Positions 34,652 through 45,400 of a DNA stretch of 64,000 bases are shown piece after piece. A program made the translations under genes and the position numbers. Positions within the stretch are counted from its first letter, which is position 1. Every line of letters starts with the position of its first letter. The stretch is taken from the NCBI GenBank assembly GCA_003586115.2, contig QVOM02000057.1, positions 6,903,233 to 6,967,232 of the forward strand, read 5' to 3'. Source of the DNA: Salvator merianae. Its lineage: Eukaryota; Chordata; Lepidosauria; Squamata; Teiidae. Under the pieces are notes generated by a model. The model did not search any database, was not told the DNA's origin, and saw only the letters and a program-made list of their open reading frames with translations.

Positions 34652-35737
34652 CCGAGGCCGCAGCTACTTTCACCTCGGGGGGGGGCAACCAGATGTGGTA
34701 GCCAGATGTTCAGCCAGATGTAGTAGCCAGCCAGAAACGTCTCCTCGTTTGAGCAGGAAGAGGCCAGGAATTTGGCAGCCAAAGTTTTGTTTTGTTTGCC
34801 GAACTGTTTATTTTTATTTTTTTTTAAAGATAAGAATACAGGTTACGGGGCTTGTTTTTGAAGCTCCTTCCTTTTGCATCCTCAGACAGTCTCTGGCTTT
34901 ATGTTTTAGTGGATGCCTTGACCCATCACAATCTGTGCAGGAAGTCCTCGCTATACATCCACAGTAAGGTAAACAAAAGAACTTATAGCAAAACAACGGA
35001 TAGCAGCAAACAGAGAGCAGAAACCCTCCTTGTGTCCTTATTATGTCGACAATCTTAGGGCGAAACAAGATACAGCCAAAAGCCCTTTGTAAGGCTAGTG
35101 ATGCCCCTCCATTCTGTCTGTGGTGGCTTTCTCCTTGCTCTGGAGGAAAACTGCTATCATAGCTGTGGTTTCTTTACTGCACACAACAAATAAGCCAGAA
35201 TGGAGGTATTTGTATTTTGTATTTGCATGTATATTTATATACCACCTTTCCAAAAGGAAGAAAAGCCCAGAGAGGTTCACAGCGGAGCAAAAATCATCCA
35301 ATTCAGTGCACAAAAATTTCAAATGCACATTAGAAATCGATACTGTATAAAGAGAAACGATAGCAAGCCATATAATTCACAATATGAAGCAGCATGCGAT
35401 ATACTCTGTAAGCTAGGGCCAGAGGCCACATCCCTCTTCCCTTGTTAAGACTGAGGTTCTAATGGCTGCGCAACCGGGCTCATCCTGATCTCTCCATCAC
35501 GGACTGGCAGTGGCCCTTGGAACTCTGTGCTCCGCGTCATAACAGGCCAACCTTCTCAGGCTACCCAACACCTCCAGCAGACCTCCACTCCCATGACAGA
35601 TAAGGCTGCCAAGACTGAACCGCAGAAGTCAAAGAATTTCTCACAGGCTAAGCGGTGGGAAATGACAGCACCCAGGCTAAGCAGAGTTCCTTCCCAGAAT
35701 CCTCTGGGGCCTGTTTTTCTGCAGGGAACTGTGACAT
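34652..35737. other. SCNM1 3'UTR and downstream spacer
   Basis: Begins with the SCNM1 3'UTR. I find no canonical AATAAA in the first few hundred bases, so the transcript end is unclear. The rest shows no gene or named repeat. Confidence 0.4.
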
Positions 35738-35824
35738 TTGTCTGGGATGCTTTAGTGAATCCTGCATTGAGCAGGGGGTTAGACTTGATGACCCTGGAGG
35801 TCCCTATGAACTCTATGATTCTAA
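35738..35824 (+). mobile_element. CR1 LINE 3' end
   Basis: GGGGGTTAGACTTGATGACC..GGAGGTCCCTATGAACTCTATGATTCTA is the diagnostic CR1 3' terminus of birds and reptiles. Confidence 0.85.
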
Positions 35825-35944
35825 CTGGAAATACCCTGTCAAGAATGTGAGCGGGAAAGAGATTGTTCATGGGTTCAAGATTCTTATGCGTACCCCCATC
35901 ACCATCACCACCACCTCCTCCTCCCCACTGAATTCAGGGTTGGT

Positions 35945-36220
35945 AGAAGAGCAATAGCTAAGCTATAGAGCTCCTGTTTGGAATCCAGAAGGTCCCAGGT
36001 TTAATCCTTGCCAGCTCCAGTTCCCCATCTAAAACCCAGAGTAGGCAGAACCAAGAACAAAAGAACCCCCACTGGATCTATTATAAAGCCCATTGCTATG
36101 TTCTTGTTCAGACAAAGGAAGGCTGTGTTCAAAGGGGTCTGCAGGCAAGGGGTTCGAGCGTGGTGGTAGAGCAACTGCCTGGAAAGCTGAGGAGCACAAG
36201 ATGGACCTCTGGGCCCTCCT
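35945..36220 (+). mobile_element. tRNA-derived SINE pieces
   Basis: GAATCCAGAAGGTCCCAGG followed by TTTAATCCTTGCC (about 35980-36012) is a common reptile SINE head with a degenerate B box. A second A-box-like stretch, GTGGTAGAGCAACTGCCTGG, lies at about 36162-36182. Confidence 0.5.
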
Positions 36221-38935
36221 TGGAAGAAGATTTGAAGAACCATTTATTTCTGCAGCCCTAATGAAGGAAGCTGCTGGGGTATCCATGCAGCCAGCCAAGC
36301 CTCAGTTATGAGGTCAGTCGAGGTTTCCGATTTCCACAGGCCGGTCAGCAAATGCCTTCTTGCATGCAGAAAGTTCTCCAGAGGGGATCCCCATAGAAAT
36401 CCTGATGTTCTTGGCCTCGAACCTCTGCACGTCGAGCAGCTGTGGGTTGTGACAGATTGGCGAGTTTGCTCATCATCAGTCAGCACCTGGCTCTGTGGGC
36501 AAAACCCCAAACGAAGTCTCCGAGCACTGGGCAAGTGAGAATCTTCTTTCCAACTTGGACGTCTCTCCCCCAGGTGTGTTTCCCAGAAGCACCGGGGATT
36601 CCAGAACAGATGGCTTTGGTTTTGGTTTTCCTTGAGAGCTCCTGCAAGGGAAACGTCATGCGCTGGTTTTCCCTGTACTTTTCCTTCAAAATGAAATGCA
36701 ATCAGTGTAAACACATTCTCCTAAAGTTAAATGCCTCCTCAGGATTTAGTTGCTCAGCTCTCGAATTTGCACCAGTCTCACTAATGAGATTGGCAGTAAT
36801 TAGGAATGAGAAGAGTTGGGACTCTCTAACGCCAAGGATACAGCAAGACTTCCATTAGAAATTGGCCCTGGGTTTCCATTTTTCCTCTTCCTTCCGCGTT
36901 ATTCTTCCTTTAATGTCACGTGCACTCAGTGGCATGCCTCCAGGACTTGCATGGTTACTAAGAATTCATCAGTCTCGCTGGGAGCCTTTCTTAAATGCTA
37001 CTTCAACAAGAAACCTGCAAGGGAAAATTCACGCACAGTTAACTTCTGGCTACAACAGGCTGAGCTGTTCTTCTGCCACCAAAGGAGAGAAGATTGGTGA
37101 GATTTTCAGCATAGCTGAAAATAGAAAAACAGAAGGTTGTGAAATGAATCAAAGGTGAGCTAGGAGGCCGTGTGACCTGCAGAGACCGGAAAAGTGCTTT
37201 GAAATGCACCAAATTTTGGCGATAGACTGACTTGTATTACATATAAAGCCAGGAAGGAGAAACCTTGGAGACCCTGAGAATGGATTTCAGAATTTTGTGC
37301 AAACTCCTTTCTGGCCTGTCCCTCTTATTTTTTTAAAATACCATTTTATTCTAATTTTTGGACGGTTTTAAGCCTGTTTTGAACTTTGTATGCGAACTGG
37401 TCGGAGATTGTAATATGAAGCGGTACCAAAAGTACTTTTATCCTGGGAAAAACGGGCTCCTCATACCGTGCAAAGGGAGAACAAAAACATGCACAGAGTG
37501 GGGTAGCAAATGAGCACCAAGTTCAGCAGCCAGCCAAATGCCGCCGGGGCCTCCACCGAAAAGGCCGGGCTTGCTCTGCTAGCTACACCCTGAAGGTATA
37601 GCGAGTGACGCAACCCTGCTTGAAAGTCCCCGCCTCAGTTGGCAGAATCGCTTCGGTAGCACTCGGTGAAAGGGAGACTCCCCACCCCACCCCACCCCAC
37701 CTGCCAGGGAAGAGACCCCAAAGCTGGTGTGTGTCTCTCCTGCCCAAGGTTCTGTTGCCACCACCGTCTTTCCTTGGCCTCCCTGCATGAACTTTAGGCC
37801 TTCTCTCTGACGTTTGTTTACCCCCCACCCCGCCTCCCTCCCTCAGCTGTTGGTGTCAACCACGGGGCGACGACAGAGCAGCGGCCTTGAAGGATTGGCA
37901 GGCACATGGCGAGGACGCATGTGACACCTTCGGGGCAAGGCGAAGAGGAGCACCAGAGGGGCCGGGAGCTTTGCGGTCAGGGCCGGGACGCCTTCCCACA
38001 TACTCCTTGCTGGACCCCTTCCAAACCCTAGAGCAACACAATCCCTCCGGTCTCCATTTCATCCGCTGATCCCCCGGGGGGGTATAAATACATCAGGAGG
38101 AGGGAAAGGCATTCCCCCCTCCCCCCCCACCCACCCACCACCTGCTTGGAATAATTCTTCAACATGGCAGGCACCTTATGAAATTCCTCTTGTAGCCAAC
38201 ACTTGACTCTGCTCACACTTTCTGTAATTTTCAAAGCTGACCTTAAAGCCGCGGACAACATTTTTTAATTGCGGGGATTATTTTGTTAGCAGAGCGACGC
38301 CTCGGCAAAAGGTGAGCTCTGCTGCGAAGACAGACTGGAAGCATCTTTCGGGCGATTCGAACCCACGCCCCAGAGCAAAGCTTTGGGATAATGACAAAAA
38401 TAATGGAATGCCTCACTCCATCTCCCTCCACCCATCAGCCTTGGAAGCCTCTTTCTTATTATTCCAGGGTTGTCATTTTTTTCTGCAAGAGTTAGAAACT
38501 TTGAATTCTCCCGATTCAAGTTCTATCCCTCCCACGTCCAAATCTTGTGGCTTCTTTCTTATACTTTTATCTCTTGTATTATCGTCTTGCATTTCCCATC
38601 ATGGTTTCTGGTGAAAAAGAATCAGTGCAACAGTGTGGATAGGGTGTGATGTTTGCACAATTCCAAACTCTGAGTTCGAATGTATCCCCCAGATTTGGGG
38701 CTTCCCGTGGGTGCTCTCCGCTCGGAATCGGTTTGCGAGGATTGAGTTTGCGCCTCTATTTTCTCTTAGTGTTGGGGCAAAGGAGCACCAACTTGATTTA
38801 ATTCAGGTACTTTTCCTTCCCCTCCTTCTGGTCCATCTGATGCAAACATCCAAGCCACACTCTGCCTTTTTGTTTTCTATCTGGAGACAAAAATATTGTT
38901 CTCCGTATTTTTGCCACTAAAAAAATGAGCATTGC
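36221..38935. other. Spacer, including a GC-rich stretch
   Basis: No gene recognised. About 37550-38110 is GC-richer, with several CpGs and a (CCCCA)n-like run near 37682, but has no exon-like structure I can defend. Confidence 0.4.
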
Positions 38936-39010
38936 CTCTGAGGGGCCACCTCTAGCAAGGCTCTGTGGGGCCACCTTTATAAAGGCCCTGAGGGGCCACC
39001 TTTAGCAAGG
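38936..39010. repeat. Three tandem copies of a 25-bp unit
   Basis: Consensus CTCTGAGGGGCCACCTTTAG plus CAAGG, at 38936-38960, 38961-38985 and 38986-39010, with three to five differences between copies. A minisatellite seed with no evident function. Confidence 0.8.
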
Positions 39011-39597
39011 CGGTTTGTGGTTCTGCCTGGCCGTTTGCATCACCAACTGACGGTGCCGTTCGGCAGCGATGCCCTCAAACGGACCCGGGGGAGCAGTTTG
39101 TTTACAATGCCCTCTGGTCCTCATAAATATCTCCCTGCAGCCATTTAAAAAAGAAGAGAAGCTCATCTCTTTGGCTCGCAGGCTGGGCTACTTGATGTTC
39201 CCCCGTAACCAAAATAAAGAGCGTCTGTTGACTCCCCAGGTTGGAAAAGGTGTCCTCGGTTTCCGCACTGCAGCACAGGCGTGTGGGGCGGACAATAGCA
39301 GGCAGGAACGTTTGAAGCTGATCCTTCTGGGATTGGGGTCTTTCTGCTCTTTCCACTGGAGGAGAAAGAAATTCCACTGTGTTCTTTGCCAGCCCTCTTA
39401 AAATGCCAAAACGATACATTGGAGGACCAGGATCTTTATTTCCTCACTTCAAGAGGGATCTGACGACAGGGATGGACAGAGAGATCAAAGTGTGAACTTG
39501 CTGTCGGATGACACATCCACAAAGATGGGTTTGGTCTCTCTTTGGCGGGTTCCTTCCTTGCTATATTTACCTCTGACTGTATCCCTGGGGATTTGGT

Positions 39598-39970
39598 CGT
39601 AGCGCAGTGGAAAAGAAACTGCTTTGAGAACAGAAGGCCACAAGTCTAATCCTTGGCATCTCCCAAGAAGAAGGGCAGCGGCAACCCACTTTGGTCATCC
39701 ACCGCGAACCCCACAAAGATGGATGGATTTGTGTAATCACGCAAAGTCAAACTTGCCTGGGTAGTACCAAGCAACAATAGCAAAGATTCATTGGCTGATC
39801 TTGAAGAGCTAAGCAGAGCCAGACATGGTTAGGACTTGGATGGGAGACCACCAGGAAATCCTAAGGCTGAAGGCTAAACTGGAAGGTCAAAAACATTTCC
39901 CGGAGAAAGGGGATAGCAAACCACTTCAATGCTGTCGCCAAAAAGAATTACACAGATGTCCAGATGTAGA
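39598..39970 (+). mobile_element. Composite SINE with a 5S rRNA-derived module
   Basis: Bases 39795-39857 closely match the 3' half of vertebrate 5S rRNA, including AGCTAAGCAG (A box) and ACTTGGATGGGAGACC (C-box region). About 190 bp upstream, TCGTAGCGCAGTGGAAAAG plus AAGTCTAATCCTTGGC looks like a tRNA-type A and B box. The tail resembles other reptile SINE tails (GCAAACCACTTC...ACACAGATGTCCA). It may be one hybrid SINE or two adjacent ones. It is not a functional 5S gene: the 5' half is missing. Confidence 0.65.
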
Positions 39971-41129
39971 GCTTCAGAGCTTCTTAATCCCTTATTGTAC
40001 ATCCAAGTAGAATATTCTGGAACTTCTGGGCTTGGTCAACTTAATTAACTTGCTCCTGCAAACTCAAGGCAAGAGAATGAGAAGGAAGAGGAGGCATCGT
40101 CCACACGCAGGTTACCTCTGGCACTGCCCTAGAGTGCAAAAATAGGGCTCGTTGTCACCATCAAGTGGCAGCATCCTGCAACTTCCGCTTTAGTATCCCT
40201 TGTTGCCTTACCGCTAAAAGCTGTATCTTTAAATAAATGAATAAAAGCCAACTTTGGTGAGCATAAGCAGAGCAGCATCCCCGTCACCGATGACAATGTA
40301 TCCACTCATCAGCACAAGTGGGGTATCTCTGGACCCCAACCAAATGGTACCGCGGGTGCATTTTTTGTAGGCCATTTGCAATTCAAAAAATAAGATTATG
40401 CAGAACAACTTTAGAATTTCAGGACACAGAGAAACATACGCACCATGAAAAAATAGCTGCAGAAACACGGTTTGGCTGCAGGGATTAAAATCAAGTAGGA
40501 TGCAAAAAAAAAAAAAACACCTCCACACCATCCTCATACTGCAGCTATTTTTCCCCTGTACTGATGTGGATTAAGAGCAGATCAGGCAGGGACATTTTAT
40601 CACACCAAAAACCAATAGCAGGATTGACCTAAACAGGTGGGGGTTCCCTGCAAAAATTCCCCATGTAATGCCATTCAAATCACCCTTCCTCCTCTAGCTA
40701 GCGAAGGAGAAAACAACACAGGCCAAGGACACTGGAAGGATTCCTGGTACAAAAGGGCCTGATCAACTCTCAGATCACAGCAGGAAGACGAGCGTTCCTT
40801 TATTTGCAGCATGATTAACAGTCACTGGACAACGTATTCATCTTTATTTTCAGGTGCAGAAAAATCAGGCGAGCCGGTTCGGGGGTACCTGGGAGAGGAG
40901 ATTTCTGCTCACCTAAGACAGAAATATCTCCCAGCATCCTAGCAGTCGCATATCGCAACCTCCAGAATGCATTGTAATATTCAGGCTTGAATGCTCAAGT
41001 CAGGGAAGAGCCATGTAAACATTGCAGCTTAACTAGGAAATACAAGGAAATTGCCTTTACAGCTGCCTCTGGTCTGCAGCAAAAAACAAAGCCAGGGTAC
41101 AACCCCGGGGGAATAAGTCCACGATCGAT
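39971..41129. other. Spacer 3' of TMOD4
   Basis: No gene or clear repeat, apart from an A-rich run at 40504-40518. Additional minus-strand AATAAA hexamers occur near 40800 and 40850. Confidence 0.4.
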
Positions 41130-41135
41130 TTTATT
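41130..41135 (-). terminator. Polyadenylation signal of TMOD4
   Basis: AATAAA on the minus strand, 219 bp after the TMOD4 stop at 41354. It fits the end of a short 3'UTR and supports placing the last coding exon at 41376-41354. Confidence 0.6.
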
Positions 41136-41353
41136 TACAGAGGAGCTCAAAAAGAAAAAGGTGCAGGTTGCAGAATGCAGAATGCACTTGGATTTGAAGG
41201 ATTATAAACCTGAGACAAATCCTGTCGAGGAAGAGGTGCTGACGGTGATGCTTATAACTGGCAGCTGTTTTGCACTGGCTTTGGGAAGAGATACAGAAGT
41301 TGAAAGATCATTTTGAGGCACCTAAGAAGGGTAAGGGCTGTGTAAATGCAACA

Positions 41354-42380
41354 TTATCTTTTCTTCTGCTTGCGGCCTACAAAAAGAAAAAAAATATGGT
41401 GAGAGTTGGTGTAGAAAAAAACCCAGATGTCCTAAATTCCAACCTGGAAAATGGCCCCAAGAGAACATCTTTTGTTAGTAGAGGTGGACTAAACCACAAC
41501 GCAGTTTTCTCTCCGGCTCTGGGAGGATTCCGTTCGGCTAAAACCGTACAAATACTGAATGTTGTAAATAATGTGCTGGCCAGAAATCATCACTATCTGA
41601 CTTTAAAAACCCAGAGAAGCTGGATTTCCTGACAACAAATTGGCAAATACGCAATTTGGGGTCCCAGGTAGGAAGGGAAGGTCAAAATTTTCCCTTGCAA
41701 ATTTCTGAAACATAAAAGTTCAAAAAAATCATGAAAAACAAGGGTCAATTGTATACAGATTTAAAGCCCGCTTGAATTTTCTTTTCTTTTTTACATAGAG
41801 TTCAAATGTCTGTTCCTTTAAAATTTCCACATTCTGCTCTGCTCAAATGTGGTTTCAATAGCTTTGAGTGTATCTGTACGCATTTGGGTTAGCTGTAGTG
41901 TTTGAATGACATACGTGGGTGTGCAAAACCATCCAGGACAAAGCGGAAACCCAAACGGGACTGATATGGCATCAGTACGAAGTCAAAATTTAAACAGAAC
42001 AGAAATCTGGATGTTTTTCACTGCCCTAGGGTTGTTACCCATATCCAGGCCTTCCCACAGGGGAGACAGGGGGGGCATGTGTTTGGGGGGGGCAGGATCT
42101 CAGGTGACCACCAGAGGACGAGGAGTTTTAATGCTGTTTTCATAAATTACGGGATAAGTTCAGATTAGTGAGTTTTAAAATCCCCTGCATAAAAGGAGCA
42201 AATAATTCCTGGGTGCACAGAACAAAGCCTTCCACACACAGTTATCTATTGAGCTGATTCAAGCTTTCAAGGGCAAAGAGTGCTGCTCATTGATTGACCA
42301 CGCCTCAGCTCTCTGCTGAAGCAGTTTCCAAGTTCTTAACTCCTTAACTGCCAGGTTTTTCTGTTTGCAAAAGAAACATC

Positions 42381-42428
<48 letters not shown>

Positions 42429-45400
42429 CCTCCCTATTATGAGAAATCCAATGTGCTTTTCTAATGTAAAGAAGGCAATGTAAAGAGCTTGCTGGTACCC
42501 CTCCCTCCTTCTCAATTGCCTGATACCTTTGAGTGAATTTTTTCTCTCATTCTCTCTCTCCCACGCCTTGCTACTGAACTCCATCATGCTTTTTAAGTAC
42601 AGAAGGCAGAACAGGAGTTATTTTTTTCCTTTGGTATTCAAAGGTTTCCCAGTGCCACCAAGAGCTCACTGATACTCCTCCCTTCCTGTTCTAATATCCG
42701 ATGAATTCCTGTAAGGCTGTGATTGGTTGAGGCATTCCCCACTCAGCTCTAAGGCAACCCAAGAGCACTGAAAAGGTGAATACGGAAGAGTCAACCCAGG
42801 CAGCCATGGAGAGGCACAAGGGCGACTTCCAAGAAAGACTTTATGGACTCCCTGGCTTAGATTCACTCGGAAGTTGACCAAAATAGCCTGTCTGAACACA
42901 CTCATGGGTTTAATTGCTTTTCACTTGGTTTTGAATTTCACTGGAAACTGCCTGGAAATTTTTAACTTGAGAGAGCAACTTGCAAATGCTTTGAATAAAT
43001 AAATTGCTAATATAACAGTTTTCAAATTCCTCTGTCAAGGACAGCTCAAAATCAGACAGAGGATCCCGAATTCTTACAGGTGGCCCTGCCTTACTCCTCC
43101 AGCTTTCCATATCCCATCCCATATTCCTCCTCCTTCCAACTCCGAGAATAGGGTAACTCCTACACAAGTTTAGCCCAAAAGAGAAGCAGAGATCCAGCAT
43201 CTTTAACTTGGGATTGAAAAATATAGGATTATCCACAGGGTCAGATGGGAATTAAGGGCAGGATGAGCAAGACCCTATTGGGTTCAGTAGCTTAGAGCAC
43301 AAATCCATTCTTCCTTTCACAGTTAGCGCATGTGTGAATAAGCCATTGTGTCCCATTTTTAATTGGTTTGCCTAGAATTACTGCCTTCTACTGTCACCAT
43401 ATATTGATTCTTGGTACCCTTTCTTCCAGGCCACCAAACATTATTTTGCTCGTCTTTCTCCAGGGACCCCAAACTTCTTGGAATGGCCTGTTGCATGGTG
43501 AGCATTTCCTGGACATGTTACATCTTCACTGCCAGTGACCACGGCCCTCCACCCAAGCCACACGGCTGCCCAGGAGTTCATGCCAAGCTCACGGTAGGAC
43601 CTCAGCTTTGTTAGCTTACGGCACTTACGTAATTCGTTGTTCTTTGTTATGGCGATGGATGCTCTAGCCCTTGGTCCCTGCTGTGTGAAGTGGTAACCAA
43701 ATCGTACAATGGAGGGGCAGTTTTCCAACATGGCCGCCATTTCCATCTCCACCGAGTCCCCCAGCCGTTGGCGCTGTGAGGGAGTGAAAGAGACCCAACA
43801 ACTGTGAGGCGTCGGAAATCTTCAGAGACAGACAAGGGTTTTGTGGAATTTAGCTTTGAGAACATACAGGTTATATGTCCCAGGTGGGTACGTGCGATTG
43901 GATGCAGAACCCAACAGCCCCTGCAACTAGGGCGGCTTCATGGCGACGGAGGATGGCCTCTGGAGAACCACCAGAAGTTGTTCCCTCCTACAGTATAGGC
44001 CACCATTTTAGAACTGCTTTTGACTTACACAGCAATCCGCCAGACCCCACAGAGAACTTGGACCTCCCTCTGAAGCCTGTGCCCAAAGTAGAAGCAGCCT
44101 AACCTGATTGTCCACTTTGAGTTCCATCAAGACGGAGTTCTCCTGCAAGGCTTTAATCACCTCCATCATTCCAGCGCTAGTGATGAAGTTGGACTCAATG
44201 TTCAGGCTTTGGAGGGTCTTGTTCTCTTTCAGCATCTCGGCCACAGCCTGGAAAATGGGCAAGTTCAGGAGGTACAGCACGGTATCAGCTTCAGCTTGTT
44301 CAAGTTGAGCAAGGATGAGGAACATCTCTCATGTTCCAGATGTTGCCAGATACCTGAAGCCATCAGATCCAACCAACATGGTTAGAGTTGATGGACGTGG
44401 GGAATTTGGCAACATCTGTCAGTTCCACAGTCTCGACATCGGTGGTGGCCACCGGCTTTAAGCCCAGGTGTTCGCACCCCGCGCAAAGCATGCCATGGCT
44501 GCTCACGGGGCCTCTGGGCCTCCGTACTGCTGCAGCAGGCTGCTGCGACAGTACGGAAGCCTGGAGGCCCCACGAACCAGTGGCCGACACTGCTTGACAT
44601 CCCTGCTTCCTGGGGAATATGTCTTTCTCCTCTGGCCCAATTGTCCCCTCTCTGACCGGCCTTGAATCTTAACTCACATAGAGTCTGTTCTAAACTAGAA
44701 TAATCCACAGGGGAATACAAACAGCCAGTGCAAAATGGTCCCATCTGCAGTGTATCAGCCTCACACTTTCCAGACACAGATCTTGCCATTTTGAACACCA
44801 GTGCCAAGTTCTGGAAAGTCCACTGAGGCCACCCAAACCTTACATGTGCTACAGGGTCGTTGCTCCGAGTCGCCACTAAGCTGAGCTTCTTCACATGGGT
44901 GTTGTTCTTCATGGCTTCACAAATGTCTTTCAGTGTCTGAATGGGGATATCCTGCAAAACAAAGACAGAGGGTCACACCTGCCCCCTTTCGAAGTTCCTA
45001 GGTCCAACAACAACATCAAGATCTCCTAGCGTTCATAACATCTATGACCTCTTCTGCCACCATTAGCTAGTATTCAAGCAAAGCGGCTAATTAAGAAACA
45101 CAGTTAAATAACACCTCTAAAAATGGCAAAAAGTAAGGAAGCAATAACTTATAAGGGGAAGCCATATATTCTTCTATTTTCTGGAGATCCGCACAGATGC
45201 CAGCAAAGACGCCTTTACCAAAGTGAAGACACTGAGACTGGAAATCCTCTTCCAAACAGGTGACAAATGTTACATCCTCTTCTGTGTTTGAGAAGGAGGC
45301 AAGGATGCAGAGATAACACTGAGGCCTCAACTAAAGGTGCACACAGGTAGGATCTCAAATGGGGAACTTTCTGCTGTCTAAGAAACGGGGGCGGGTAGCT

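Noticed and set aside
39795..39857. 5S rRNA gene
   Set aside because: Only the 3' half of 5S is present, followed by a SINE tail, so it is a 5S-derived repeat rather than a gene.
43441..43628. Continuation of TMOD4 exon 8 as a longer C-terminus
   Set aside because: A strong donor and a conserved terminal micro-exon at 41376-41354 give the family-typical tail, so the continuation is intron.
44382..44957. 191-residue minus-strand open frame
   Set aside because: Only its first 36 codons (44951-44844) are TMOD4 exon 6. The rest is intron and a palindromic repeat.
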